From CAVQXR01 sp046330455 (lineage in GTDB: Bacteria > Actinomycetota > Thermoleophilia > Gaiellales > Gaiellaceae), in assembly GCA_046330455.1 (NCBI GenBank), contig JAXLSU010000003.1, positions 62,001-126,000 of the forward strand: a stretch of DNA of 64,000 bases, given 5' to 3'. The position numbers and the translations under genes were made by a program. A model generated the notes under the pieces. The model saw only the letters and a program-made list of their open reading frames with translations. It was not told the DNA's origin and ran no database searches. Of the stretch, positions 26,023-34,592 are shown in pieces; the first letter of the stretch is position 1; the number at the start of each line of letters is the position of its first letter.

Positions 26023-26859
26023 GTGACCGCAGGTCTCGTCGTCGTTGCCGCCGTCGTCATCCTCGTGCTGGTGCTGATCGCGCTCTCCGTGCGCATCGCA
26101 CGCGAGTACGAGCGAGGTGTCGTCTTCCGGCTCGGGCGGCTGCTCATGCCCCCGAAGGGCCCCGGCCTCTTCTTCCTGATCCCGATCATCGACAAGATGG
26201 TCCGGGTCGACCTACGGACCGTGACGCTGAACGTCCCGCCGCAGGAAGTGATCACGAAGGACAACGTTCCCGTCCGCGTCAACGCCGTCGCCTACTTCCG
26301 GATCATCGAGCCGTCGGCGGCGATCGTGCAGGTCGAGAACTACATGGTCGCGACCTCGCAGATCTCCCAGACGACCCTGCGCTCGGTGCTCGGCCAGCAC
26401 CACCTGGACGAGCTGCTCTCCGAGCGGGAGAAGATCAACACGATCCTGCAGCAGATCATCGACGAATCGACCTCGCCGTGGGGGATCAAGGTCTCCGTCG
26501 TCGAGATCAAGGACGTCGAGATCCCGTCGAGCATGCAGCGTGCGATGGCACGGCAGGCCGAGGCGGAGCGGGAACGACGAGCGAAGATCATCGCCGCCGA
26601 GGGAGAGTTCCAGGCCTCCGAACGACTCCACAACGCCGCCGACGTGATCAGCCTCAATCCGACCGCCCTCCAGCTTCGGTTCCTCCAGACGATGAGCGAG
26701 ATCGCGAGCGAGAAGACGTCCGCGCTGATCCTGCCGCTTCCCCTCGACCTGTTCAGGCCGTTCCTCGAGCGGACCTCGCCCGATCCGGCGGCCCCCAGGC
26801 CGGACGTCCCGCCGGTAGCCTCGCCGGAGCCCCCACCGACCGGCGACGAGCCTGCCTGA
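26023..26859 (+). CDS. Slipin (stomatin/prohibitin-like SPFH protein)
   Basis: The 278 aa have an N-terminal hairpin membrane anchor (VVVAAVVILVLVLIALSVRI). An SPFH domain follows (YERGVVFRLGRLLMPPKGPGLFFLIP, VDLRTVTLNVPPQEVITKDNV). A coiled coil (MARQAEAERERRAKIIAAEGE) and a Pro-rich tail complete it. SPFH proteins form membrane rings and work with the adjacent NfeD protease. GTG 26023 has AGGAAAGG upstream (26010-26017). Confidence 0.92.
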   Translation: MTAGLVVVAAVVILVLVLIALSVRIAREYERGVVFRLGRLLMPPKGPGLFFLIPIIDKMVRVDLRTVTLNVPPQEVITKDNVPVRVNAVAYFRIIEPSAAIVQVENYMVATSQISQTTLRSVLGQHHLDELLSEREKINTILQQIIDESTSPWGIKVSVVEIKDVEIPSSMQRAMARQAEAERERRAKIIAAEGEFQASERLHNAADVISLNPTALQLRFLQTMSEIASEKTSALILPLPLDLFRPFLERTSPDPAAPRPDVPPVASPEPPPTGDEPA

Positions 26860-27817
26860 CACCTCCGAGCTCCGGGTCGACCCTCTCTCGGGGCGGCAGG
26901 TCGTGATCGCACCGGCGCGCGGCGACAGGCCGGGCGCTCCGGCCGCGATGCTCACCGACGGCGATCCCGATCCGCAGCCCTGCCCGTTCTGCGAGGGTGC
27001 CGAGGCGCTCACTCCACCGGAGACCTACGCAGACAGGCGACCCGGCCTTCCCGCGGACGGGCCCGGCTGGCACGTCCGCGTCGTCCCGAACCGGTATCCG
27101 GCCTTCTCGGGCGAGCTCGGCCGCCAGGAGGTCGTCGTCCACACGCCCCGGCACGTCCGATCTCTCGCCGGGCTCGCGCCTGCGGATCTCCACGCGGTCT
27201 CCCGGGCCTGGACTGCCCGTGCGAGCGCGGCGGCCGCCGCGGGCTTCGACTACGTCCATGCCTTCGGGAACGAGGGCCGCGCGGCCGGGGCGAGCCTGCC
27301 CCACACGCACTCCCAGCTGCTGTGCCTACCCTCGCCGCCGCCCGCGGTCACCCGGGAGGAGTCGCATCGTTCCCGGAGCTGCGCGATCTGCACCGCGATC
27401 AGCGCGAGCCCCGACCTCGTGGTCGATCGGCACGACGGCGTCGTCCTCCTCTGTCCCGCGGCGAGCCGGGTTCCCTTCGAGCTCCTCGCCGCCCCCGAGT
27501 CCTGTGAGCCGGACGCGTTCGGGAGCGATCGACTCACGGCCGCGCTCGAGCTCGTCGCCTCGGCGATCCGCCGCCTCCACCGGGTCGTCGGCTCGGTCGC
27601 ACTCAACTGGTGGGTACACACCGGTCGGCTCTCTACCCCGACCGGCCACTGGCACGTGGAGCTCGTGCCGAGGACGACCGCCGCCGCCGGTCTCGAGGTC
27701 GGGGCCGAGCTCTACGTCAACCCGCTCGCGCCGGAGCGCGCCGCGGCGGTACTGCGCGACGCCGGGCCCGGCGGCCCGGCCGGGCCGGATGAGATCCGGC
27801 CCCTGCACGGGCCCTAG
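26852..27817 (+). CDS. galT: Galactose-1-phosphate uridylyltransferase-like protein, probable CTG start
   Basis: GalT-type HIT-superfamily enzymes exchange hexose-1-phosphate with UDP-sugars. The frame has the family's N-terminal LRVDPLSGRQVVIAPARGDRP, a zinc CPFC, a second CAIC, and the active site SLPHTHSQ, in which the middle Pro of HPH is Thr. HWHVELVPR lies near the C terminus. The conserved N terminus lies upstream of the first GTG (26903), and no ATG, GTG or TTG precedes it in frame. CTG 26852, overlapping the slipin stop, would give 321 aa. The last codons lie within a palindromic repeat. Confidence 0.75.
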   Translation: MPDTSELRVDPLSGRQVVIAPARGDRPGAPAAMLTDGDPDPQPCPFCEGAEALTPPETYADRRPGLPADGPGWHVRVVPNRYPAFSGELGRQEVVVHTPRHVRSLAGLAPADLHAVSRAWTARASAAAAAGFDYVHAFGNEGRAAGASLPHTHSQLLCLPSPPPAVTREESHRSRSCAICTAISASPDLVVDRHDGVVLLCPAASRVPFELLAAPESCEPDAFGSDRLTAALELVASAIRRLHRVVGSVALNWWVHTGRLSTPTGHWHVELVPRTTAAAGLEVGAELYVNPLAPERAAAVLRDAGPGGPAGPDEIRPLHGP

Positions 27818-28035
27818 CGGCCGCCCCGGACCGGAAGGTGAGGGCCCGGTAGATCCCGCCCCCCCACAGGCCCCAGCCGCCGCCCCGGACAGCGAGGCGC
27901 GGGCCCGATGAGACCCCGCCCCCACACGGGCCCTGGCGGCCGGCCCCGGACCGCGGCACGCGGGTAGCGGGTACGCAGGTCGGTGGAGGCCGCGCCCGGT
28001 CGGGAGGCGCGGCCCGGGTGAGATCCGGCCCTACT
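27778..28035. repeat. Cluster of palindromic interspersed repeats, second locus
   Basis: This convergent galT/gyrA gap holds four related copies. One is near 27783-27802 (CCGGATGAGATCCGG core), one near 27846-27872 (degenerate), one near 27902-27922 (CCGATGAGACCCC core) and one near 28012-28033 (GTGAGATCCGG). Three are followed by CCTGCACGGGCCC-like tails. The cores match those at 12003-12157. The galT stop and the gyrA 3' end both lie at or in the copies. I see no gene here. Confidence 0.65.
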
Positions 28036-30604
28036 CCTCGCCCGGTGCTTCCTCGGGCTCGCCGGCTTCTGCCTCGTCGGGCCCCTCGCCGACCACCGCC
28101 TGACCCGGCCCCTCAGGCTCGGCGGGCTCGTCCCCGAGCGACGCCGGCTCGCTCTCGACCACGGGCGCGAGGCTCGACACCACCTCGTCCCCGCGCAGGC
28201 GCATGACGATCACTCCCTGGGTGGCGCGGCCGAGGCGCTTCACCTCCTCCACCGGCATCCGGATCACCGTGCCGCCGGTCGAGATCAGCATCACCTGGTA
28301 GCCGTCCCGCACGACCCGGGAGCCGGCGAGCTTGCCCTTGGCCTCGGTCAGCTGGACGGTCTTCACCCCGAGGCCGCCGCGGCCCTTCACCGGGTACTCG
28401 GCGATCCTCGTCCGCTTCCCATAGCCGTTCTCGGTCACGACGAGCAGATCCGCCTCGTCCTGGGCGATGCTCACGCCGATCACCTCGTCGTCGCCCCGCA
28501 GGCGCATCCCCTGCACGCCCGAGGCGTCCCGACCCATCGCGCGAACTTCGCGCTCGTGGAAGCGGATCGCCTGGCCGTGTCTCGACACCATGAGGACGTC
28601 GTCCTCTCCCGAGGAGTGGCGGACCCCGATCAGCTCGTCCCCCTCCCGCATCCGGATCGCGATGATCCCGTCCGCCTTCAGCGGCGTGTTGTAGGCGGCG
28701 AGCGCCGTCTTCTTCACGACCCCGTTCTTCGTCGCAAACAGCAGGTACTTCGCCTCCTCGAAGCTGCGGGTCTGGATCACCGCCCTCACCTGCTCGTCCT
28801 GGCGGAACGGCAGGAGGTTCACGATCGCCCGGCCCTTCGACTGGCGTGAGCCGAGCGGCAGCTCGTGCACCTTCAGCCGGTAGACCTTCCCGACGGAGGT
28901 GAAGAAGAGGATGTAGTCGTGGGTCGAGGCCACGAACAGGTGCTCGATGTAGTCCTCGTCCTTCAGCTCCATCCCCATGACGCCGATCCCGCCGCGCCGC
29001 TGCTCCCGGTACGCCGTGACGGGCAGCCGCTTGATGTAGCCCGAGCGCGTGATCGCGATCACCATGTCCTCCTCGGCGATCATGTCCTCGAGCTCGAGCT
29101 CCGTCTCGCCGGCGACGATCTCCGTGCGCCGCTCGTCCCCGCGCGTGAAGATCTCCCTGATCTCGAGCAGCTCCTCGCGGATCAGCGCGTCGATTCTCGC
29201 AGGGTCACCGAGGATCGCACGCAGCTCCGCGATCCGCTCGGTCAGGTCGCGGTACTCGTCCTCGATACGCTTGCGCTCGAGGCCGGTGAGCGCGCGCAGC
29301 CGGAGATCGAGGATCGCCTGGGCCTGCTCCTCGCTGAGCCCGAAGCGCTCGACGAGCCCGGCCCTCGCCTCGTCCTGGTCGGCGGCCCCCCGGATCAGCG
29401 CGATGACCTCGTCGAGGTTGTCGAGGGCGATCAGGTAGCCCCTCAGGATGTGGGCGCGCCGCTCTGCCTGGCGCAGCTCGTGCTTGGAGCGACGGGTGAC
29501 GATCTCGCGCTGGTAATCGAGGTAGTGCGTGACGAGCTCGAGCAGCGAGAGCGTCCGGGGGACGCCGTCGACGAGGGCGACCGCGTTGTAGCCGAACGTC
29601 GTCTGGAGCGACGTGTGCTTGAACAGCTTGTTGAGGACGACCTGCGGGATCGCCTCACGCTTCAGCTCGACCTGGATCCGCATCCCGGTCTTGTCCGAGT
29701 GGTCGGCGAGATCCGAGATCTCGGTGAGCACCTTCTCCTGCACGAGGTCGGCGATCTTCTTGATTACGCCCGAGTCGCCGCCCTTCTTCACGCCGTACGG
29801 AAGCTCCGTCACGACGATCGCGCTCTTGCCGCCCCGAAGCTCCTCGATGTGCGCACGGGCGCGCATGACGATCCGACCCCGACCGGTGCGGTAGGCATCG
29901 CGGATACCCTGACGGCCCACGATGATCGCGCCCGTCGGGAAGTCCGGGCCCCGGACGTGGCGGACGAGATCGTCGACGTTCGTCTCGGGTTTGTCGATCA
30001 GCTGCACGATCGCGTCGATCGTCTCGCCGAGGTTGTGCGGGGGGATGTTCGTCGCCATCCCGACGGCGATCCCCGTCGAGCCGTTGACGAGCAGGTTTGG
30101 GAACCGGGCCGGCAGCACGGACGGTTCACGGCGCGACTCGTCGTAGTTGGGGACGAAGTCCACCGTGTCCATGTCGATGTCGCGCAACATCTCGGTCGCG
30201 AGCCGGGTGAGCCGGCACTCCGTATAGCGCATCGCCGCCGGAGGGTCGTCGTCGAGGGAGCCGAAGTTCCCCTGGCCGTCGACGAGCGGGTAGCGCATCG
30301 AGAACGGCTGCGCGAGCCGGACGAGGGTGTCGTAGATGGCCTGGTCGCCGTGCGGATGGTAGGAGCCCATCACCTCACCGACGACGCGCGCGGACTTCTT
30401 GTAGGGCCGGTTGGGCTGCATCCCGGCCTCGTGCATTCCGTAGAGCACCCGGCGATGGACGGGCTTCAGGCCGTCCCGTACGTCGGGGAGCGCTCGGCCC
30501 ACGATCACGCTCATCGCGTAGTCGAGGTAGCTCGAGCGCATCTCCTCCTCGAGCTCGCGAGGCTCGATCCGCCCCCCGCCGAGGGGCTCCATCGCGCTAG
30601 ACAT
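28031..30604 (-). CDS. gyrA: DNA gyrase subunit A
   Basis: With GyrB this 857-aa subunit introduces negative supercoils. The N terminus EEEMRSSYLDYAMSVIVGRALPDVRDGLKPVHRRVLYGM and the catalytic Tyr in DDPPAAMRYTECRLT are typical. Six-bladed beta-pinwheel repeats follow in the C-terminal half, with GyrA-box-like RQSKGRAIVN. The C-terminal 45 residues are a highly acidic Glu/Pro tail. ATG 30604 overlaps the gyrB stop by eight bases (ATGTCTAG); ATG 30592 is an alternative. Confidence 0.96.
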   Translation of the reverse strand: MSSAMEPLGGGRIEPRELEEEMRSSYLDYAMSVIVGRALPDVRDGLKPVHRRVLYGMHEAGMQPNRPYKKSARVVGEVMGSYHPHGDQAIYDTLVRLAQPFSMRYPLVDGQGNFGSLDDDPPAAMRYTECRLTRLATEMLRDIDMDTVDFVPNYDESRREPSVLPARFPNLLVNGSTGIAVGMATNIPPHNLGETIDAIVQLIDKPETNVDDLVRHVRGPDFPTGAIIVGRQGIRDAYRTGRGRIVMRARAHIEELRGGKSAIVVTELPYGVKKGGDSGVIKKIADLVQEKVLTEISDLADHSDKTGMRIQVELKREAIPQVVLNKLFKHTSLQTTFGYNAVALVDGVPRTLSLLELVTHYLDYQREIVTRRSKHELRQAERRAHILRGYLIALDNLDEVIALIRGAADQDEARAGLVERFGLSEEQAQAILDLRLRALTGLERKRIEDEYRDLTERIAELRAILGDPARIDALIREELLEIREIFTRGDERRTEIVAGETELELEDMIAEEDMVIAITRSGYIKRLPVTAYREQRRGGIGVMGMELKDEDYIEHLFVASTHDYILFFTSVGKVYRLKVHELPLGSRQSKGRAIVNLLPFRQDEQVRAVIQTRSFEEAKYLLFATKNGVVKKTALAAYNTPLKADGIIAIRMREGDELIGVRHSSGEDDVLMVSRHGQAIRFHEREVRAMGRDASGVQGMRLRGDDEVIGVSIAQDEADLLVVTENGYGKRTRIAEYPVKGRGGLGVKTVQLTEAKGKLAGSRVVRDGYQVMLISTGGTVIRMPVEEVKRLGRATQGVIVMRLRGDEVVSSLAPVVESEPASLGDEPAEPEGPGQAVVGEGPDEAEAGEPEEAPGEE

Positions 30605-32978
30605 CGAGGAAGCGCACCTCGCGGGCGTTCTGCTCGATGAACTCACGGCGCGGCTCGACCTGATCGCCCATGAGCATCGAGAACACCTGGTCGGCGGCGG
30701 CGGCGTCCTCGACCTCGACGCGGAGCAGCATCCGGCGCCCGGGATCCATCGTCGTCTCCCAGAGCTGCTCGGGGTTCATCTCGCCGAGACCCTTGAACCG
30801 GCTGATCTGGATTCCGTCCTTGGCGAGCTCGATCGTCTCCCGCCTCAGGCCCTCGAACGTCTCGGCGACGGCGCTCTTCTTACCGTGCTCGATCGCAAAC
30901 GGTGGAAGCCCGACCACCTCCGAGACGCGTGTGTAGGCACGGCGGGCATTCACGTACGCGGGCGACACGAGCAGCGAGCCCGGCAGCTCGACCGCCCGGG
31001 CGGCGCTCGTCTCGACCTCGACGATCTTGACGCGCAGCCCGTCCTCGATCCGTCCGGTGACCGCCAGCTCGTACCCGTTCGTCGGGAGCGAGCCGATGAT
31101 CGCCTCGGCCTCGTCGGCCGTTCCTGCCTCGCTCTCGATCAGGCGGTGATCGACGACGAACGATCCGGCCGCCCCGAACTCGGCCTCGAGCTTCGCCGAC
31201 CAGGCCTCGAGCTCGGCGAGCGCCCGTACGAAGCGGCTCCAACGGGCCTCGGTCAGCGTGATCTCCGTCGCCGCCCGATCGCTCACCGCCATCCCGGAGA
31301 TCCGCTCCCTGACGAGCAGCTCCTCGAGCTGCGCGTCCTTCTCGAAGTAGAGGCCCTTCGTGCCGAGCTTCACGTGGTAGAGCGGTGGAACCGCGATGTG
31401 GACGTTGCCACGCTCGATCAGCTGCGGCATCGTGCGGAAGAGGAAGGTCAGGATCAGCGTCCGGATGTGGGCGCCGTCGACATCGGCGTCCGTCATCACG
31501 ATGATCCGCCCGTACCGGAGATTCGCGAGCTCGAACTCGTCGCCGAACCCCGTCCCGATCGCGGTGATCATCGCCTGGATCTCGGTGTTCGACAGCACCT
31601 TGTTGATCCGGTTCTTCTCGCTGTTGATGATCTTTCCGCGAAGCGGCAGGATCGCCTGGTACGTCCGGTCTCGAGCCTGCTTCGCCGAGCCGCCGGCGCT
31701 GTCGCCCTCGACGATGAACAGCTCGGCGAGATCGGCGTCCTTCACCGTGCAGTCGGCGAGCTTGCCGGGCAGCGCGGAGTTCTCGAGCGCGCTCTTGCGG
31801 CGTGTCAGCTCGCGGGCCTTTCGGGCCGCCTGCCGGGCCCGCGCAGCCGAGACGGCCTTCGTGATGATCTGGCGGGCCTCGGTCGGGTTCTCCTCGAGGA
31901 ACTCGGCGAGCCGCTGGTTGACGGTCTGCTTCACGAGGCTCTCGATCGGCGGGTTGCCGAGCTTCGTCTTCGTCTGCCCCTCGAACTGCGGGTTGCGCAG
32001 CTTCACCGAGATCACGGCCGCGAGACCCTCGCGAACGTCCTCGCCCTCGAGGTTCTCCTCCCTCTCCTTCAGCAGCCCCTTGTCACGCGCGTAGCGATTC
32101 AACGTGCCGGTGAGCGCCGCCCGGAAGCCCGAGAGATGCGTGCCGCCCTCGGTCGTGTTGATGTTGTTCGCGAACGTGAAGACGGACTCGACGTAGGACG
32201 TGTTCCACTGCATCGCCACCTCGACGGCGCCCTCCTCGCTCTCCCCCTCGAAGTAGATCGCGTGCTTGTGGACGGGGTCCTTCCCCGAGTTGACGTAGGC
32301 GACGAAGTCGCGGATGCCGCCCTCGTAGTGGAACTCGTGGGTCTGCCCCCCGGGCCGCTCGTCGCGCAGGACGATCCGCAGGGCCCTCGTGAGGAACGCC
32401 GTCTCGCGGAGCCGCTGGACGAGCGTCGTCGCCGAGAGCTCGACCTCCTCGAAGATCTCCCGGTCGGGGAAGAACGAGATCGTCGTTCCCGTGTCCTCGG
32501 CAACGCCGACGGCCTCGATCTCGGTCGCCGGGTTGCCCCGCGCGAACTCCTGCCGGTAGAGCTTGCCGTCGCGGCGAACCTCGGCCACGAGCCACTCCGA
32601 CAGCGCGTTCACGACGGATACGCCGACACCGTGGAGGCCGCCCGAGACCTTGTAGCCGTCTCCGCCGAACTTCCCGCCCGCGTGTAGCTTCGTCAGCACG
32701 ACCGTGAGCGCGGACAGCTCCTGATCCTCGACGACGTCGACCGGGATCCCCCGGCCCGCGTCCCTCACCGTCACCGAGTTGTCCGGATGGATCGTGACCT
32801 CGATCGACTCGTTGTGGCCGGCGAGGGCCTCGTCGACCGCGTTGTCGACGACCTCGTAGACGAGGTGATGGAGGCCTCGAGACCCGGTCGATCCGATGTA
32901 CATGCCCGGCCGCAGACGGACCGGCTCGAGCCCTTCGAGAACCGTGATGTCCTTCGCCGTATAGCTTGCTTCGCTCAT
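30597..32978 (-). CDS. gyrB: DNA gyrase subunit B with long TOPRIM insertion
   Basis: The 793-aa ATPase subunit has GHKL motifs (VDNAVDEALAG, DAGRGIP, GLHGVGVSVVNALS) and the transducer Lys in QTKTKLGN. The TOPRIM residues are EGDSAGGSA and TDADVDGAH, and the C-terminal signature is RFKGLGEMNPEQLWETTMDP. An extra block of about 150 residues (roughly 530-690) interrupts the region after TOPRIM. The same placement is seen in the long (about 804 aa) enterobacterial-type GyrB, whereas typical actinobacterial GyrB is near 640-715 aa. The 5' leader has an SD-masking hairpin. Confidence 0.96.
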   Translation of the reverse strand: MSEASYTAKDITVLEGLEPVRLRPGMYIGSTGSRGLHHLVYEVVDNAVDEALAGHNESIEVTIHPDNSVTVRDAGRGIPVDVVEDQELSALTVVLTKLHAGGKFGGDGYKVSGGLHGVGVSVVNALSEWLVAEVRRDGKLYRQEFARGNPATEIEAVGVAEDTGTTISFFPDREIFEEVELSATTLVQRLRETAFLTRALRIVLRDERPGGQTHEFHYEGGIRDFVAYVNSGKDPVHKHAIYFEGESEEGAVEVAMQWNTSYVESVFTFANNINTTEGGTHLSGFRAALTGTLNRYARDKGLLKEREENLEGEDVREGLAAVISVKLRNPQFEGQTKTKLGNPPIESLVKQTVNQRLAEFLEENPTEARQIITKAVSAARARQAARKARELTRRKSALENSALPGKLADCTVKDADLAELFIVEGDSAGGSAKQARDRTYQAILPLRGKIINSEKNRINKVLSNTEIQAMITAIGTGFGDEFELANLRYGRIIVMTDADVDGAHIRTLILTFLFRTMPQLIERGNVHIAVPPLYHVKLGTKGLYFEKDAQLEELLVRERISGMAVSDRAATEITLTEARWSRFVRALAELEAWSAKLEAEFGAAGSFVVDHRLIESEAGTADEAEAIIGSLPTNGYELAVTGRIEDGLRVKIVEVETSAARAVELPGSLLVSPAYVNARRAYTRVSEVVGLPPFAIEHGKKSAVAETFEGLRRETIELAKDGIQISRFKGLGEMNPEQLWETTMDPGRRMLLRVEVEDAAAADQVFSMLMGDQVEPRREFIEQNAREVRFLDV

Positions 32979-32985
32979 AAAAAAT

Positions 32986-32999
32986 CCTGCAAATGCAGG
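32986..32999 (-). promoter_or_regulatory. Hairpin covering the gyrB ribosome-binding site
   Basis: On the minus strand CCTGCA and TGCAGG flank two bases and are followed by ATTTTTT and then ATG 32978. The AGGA that would act as the Shine-Dalgarno is in the 3' arm. The leader is strikingly AT-rich for this genome. It may dampen translation or act as a weak terminator. Confidence 0.45.
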
Positions 33000-33016
33000 G
33001 AAAACTCCTCAACAAC

Positions 33017-33022
33017 AGTGTA
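33017..33022 (-). promoter_or_regulatory. Candidate -10 hexamer of gyrB
   Basis: TACACT on the minus strand would place the 5' end near 33010, giving a leader of about 32 bases. It would allow gyrB-gyrA to be expressed apart from dnaN-recF-dciA. Confidence 0.4.
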
Positions 33023-33517
33023 TCAGACAGACCGGTCGGGCCGCGGCGAACGGGCGGCCGCAAGGGACAGGGCGGCGGCTCTCTTCACAGCTTCGCGCAG
33101 GTCCTGTTCCTCGATTGCAGCGCTCAGCGACTCGGCCAGTCGCTCGTCCTCACACGACGGGGTCACCGCCGGAGCCGGGGGCGAGTCCGGCTCCGGCGCG
33201 CCGGGCTCCGGCACGGGCCCGACGGTGAACCGCAGCCGCTCCGGGGCCGCAGCTCCGAGGCGCTCGAGCAGCGTCTCCTCGAGCTGGGTCAGCTCGTGCG
33301 CCCAGGCACTCGAGCTGACGTGCACGACCACGACGCCGTCACGGGCCGGTCGCGCCGGCCAGGCGTTGCGGGCGATCGCCTCGCCCACCGCCTCGGGCCA
33401 GACCCGGAGCATCGCGGCGAGAGCATCGCTCGCTCCCGGCGACCCGACCCGGGCAAGCTCCGCCTCGACCGACCTGTCGAGGCGCTCCGGGAGGCGATGG
33501 CGGTCACGCCTGCTCAC
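33023..33517 (-). CDS. dciA: DUF721 / DciA-like helicase-loading protein
   Basis: The 164 aa begin SRRDRHRLPERLDRSVEAEL and contain the DUF721 KH-like domain (LRVWPEAVGEAIARNAWPARPARDGVVVVHVSSSAWAHELTQLEE split over residues about 40-85). A Pro-rich linker and C-terminal helices follow. DciA proteins help load the replicative helicase in bacteria lacking DnaC. The position between recF and gyrB is the usual actinobacterial one. GTG 33517 is preferred because it overlaps the recF stop as GTGA; an upstream start at 33619 would overlap recF by 106 bases. Confidence 0.82.
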   Translation of the reverse strand: MSRRDRHRLPERLDRSVEAELARVGSPGASDALAAMLRVWPEAVGEAIARNAWPARPARDGVVVVHVSSSAWAHELTQLEETLLERLGAAAPERLRFTVGPVPEPGAPEPDSPPAPAVTPSCEDERLAESLSAAIEEQDLREAVKRAAALSLAAARSPRPDRSV

Positions 33518-34587
33518 CGCACGACCGCCCGGCCCGGCGCCACGTCGATCACCGCCGACGGCGCTGGAGCCCCCGGAGGCACCATCCGCAGGCTCGTCGT
33601 GGTCAGGAGCGTCTGACACGAGGGAGGCAGCCCGGCGAGCAGCGCAAGGCGGCGCGGGTCGTCGAGCTCGCTGAGAACGTCGTCGAGGAGCAGGAGCGGC
33701 GGCTCGCCGCGCGTCTCGAGCAGCACGTCGGCTTCCGCGAGGAGCAGAGCGAGCACTGCGAGTCGCTGCTCGCCCTGCGAGCCGATCGCGCGCAGGTCGC
33801 GGTCGCCGGACAGGACGTCGATCTCCGCGAGGTGCGGCCCCGCCCCGGTCGTCCCGCGGTCGAGGTCGCGCGGGAGCATCCTGTCGAGCCGCTCGACGGT
33901 TGCGGTCGAGGCCCGGTAGACGACCCGCGTGGCGGGGAGCCCCAGCCGCTCCGCCCGCCCGGCGAGGTGCCCGCCGAAGCGTTCGACGAGCTCGGCGCGG
34001 TACCGGTCCAGAGCCTCTCCGAGTCGCGCGACGGACTCCGTCCAGGGCGCGATTGCGGGCGAGGAAGAGACGCCGAGCTTGACCCGTCGCAACGCCGCAT
34101 TCCGCTGTGCCACGGCGGCGCCGTACTCGGCCGGAATCGTGGCGCGTGACGGCATCACCCTGCCGAGCATGCGATCGAGGTAGGTCCGCCGGACGATCGG
34201 CCCGCCCTTCACCACCGCGAGCCGATCCGGCGTGAACGCCAGCGTCGGAAAGGCGCGCCGCAGCTCGTCGAGCGACTCGACGGGCTTCCCGTCGAGCGTG
34301 ACTCGCTTGCCCTCCGCGCGGTCGACGACGACGGTCGTCACGAACGACGCTCCCGAAGCTCGCCGGCCGAGGGTCGAGACCCGGGCCGTCTCGGCTCCGA
34401 GCCGGATCACGGTGACATCGCGACGGCTGCGCAGCGGAAAGCCCTGAACCCCGACGTGCACGGCCTCGAGAAGGTTCGTCTTGCCGGTGCCGTTCGGGCC
34501 GACGAGGACGTTCAGGCCGGGCCCGAGAGCCAGGTTCTCGTGGGCGTAGGAACGGAAGTCGCGGAGCTCGAGCGAGCCGACGAGCAC
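33514..34587 (-). CDS. recF: DNA replication and repair protein RecF
   Basis: The 357-aa SMC-like ATPase helps load RecA at gaps. The N terminus LELRDFRSYAHENLALGPGLNVLVGPNGTGKTNLLEAV holds the Walker A (here split by the quoting limit, residues about 31-38). The signature GSQGEQRLAVLALLLAE and Walker B LLLLDDVLSELD lie near the end. GTG 34587 starts five bases after the dnaN stop. The longer in-frame extension through dnaN is a shadow. Confidence 0.93.
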   Translation of the reverse strand: MLVGSLELRDFRSYAHENLALGPGLNVLVGPNGTGKTNLLEAVHVGVQGFPLRSRRDVTVIRLGAETARVSTLGRRASGASFVTTVVVDRAEGKRVTLDGKPVESLDELRRAFPTLAFTPDRLAVVKGGPIVRRTYLDRMLGRVMPSRATIPAEYGAAVAQRNAALRRVKLGVSSSPAIAPWTESVARLGEALDRYRAELVERFGGHLAGRAERLGLPATRVVYRASTATVERLDRMLPRDLDRGTTGAGPHLAEIDVLSGDRDLRAIGSQGEQRLAVLALLLAEADVLLETRGEPPLLLLDDVLSELDDPRRLALLAGLPPSCQTLLTTTSLRMVPPGAPAPSAVIDVAPGRAVVR

Positions 34588-34592
34588 CCCAT

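Noticed and set aside
28865..30640. A 591-codon plus-strand frame antisense to gyrA
   Set aside because: gyrA is unmistakable on the other strand. The antisense product has low-complexity Asp/Arg/Val composition and no family match I can recognise.
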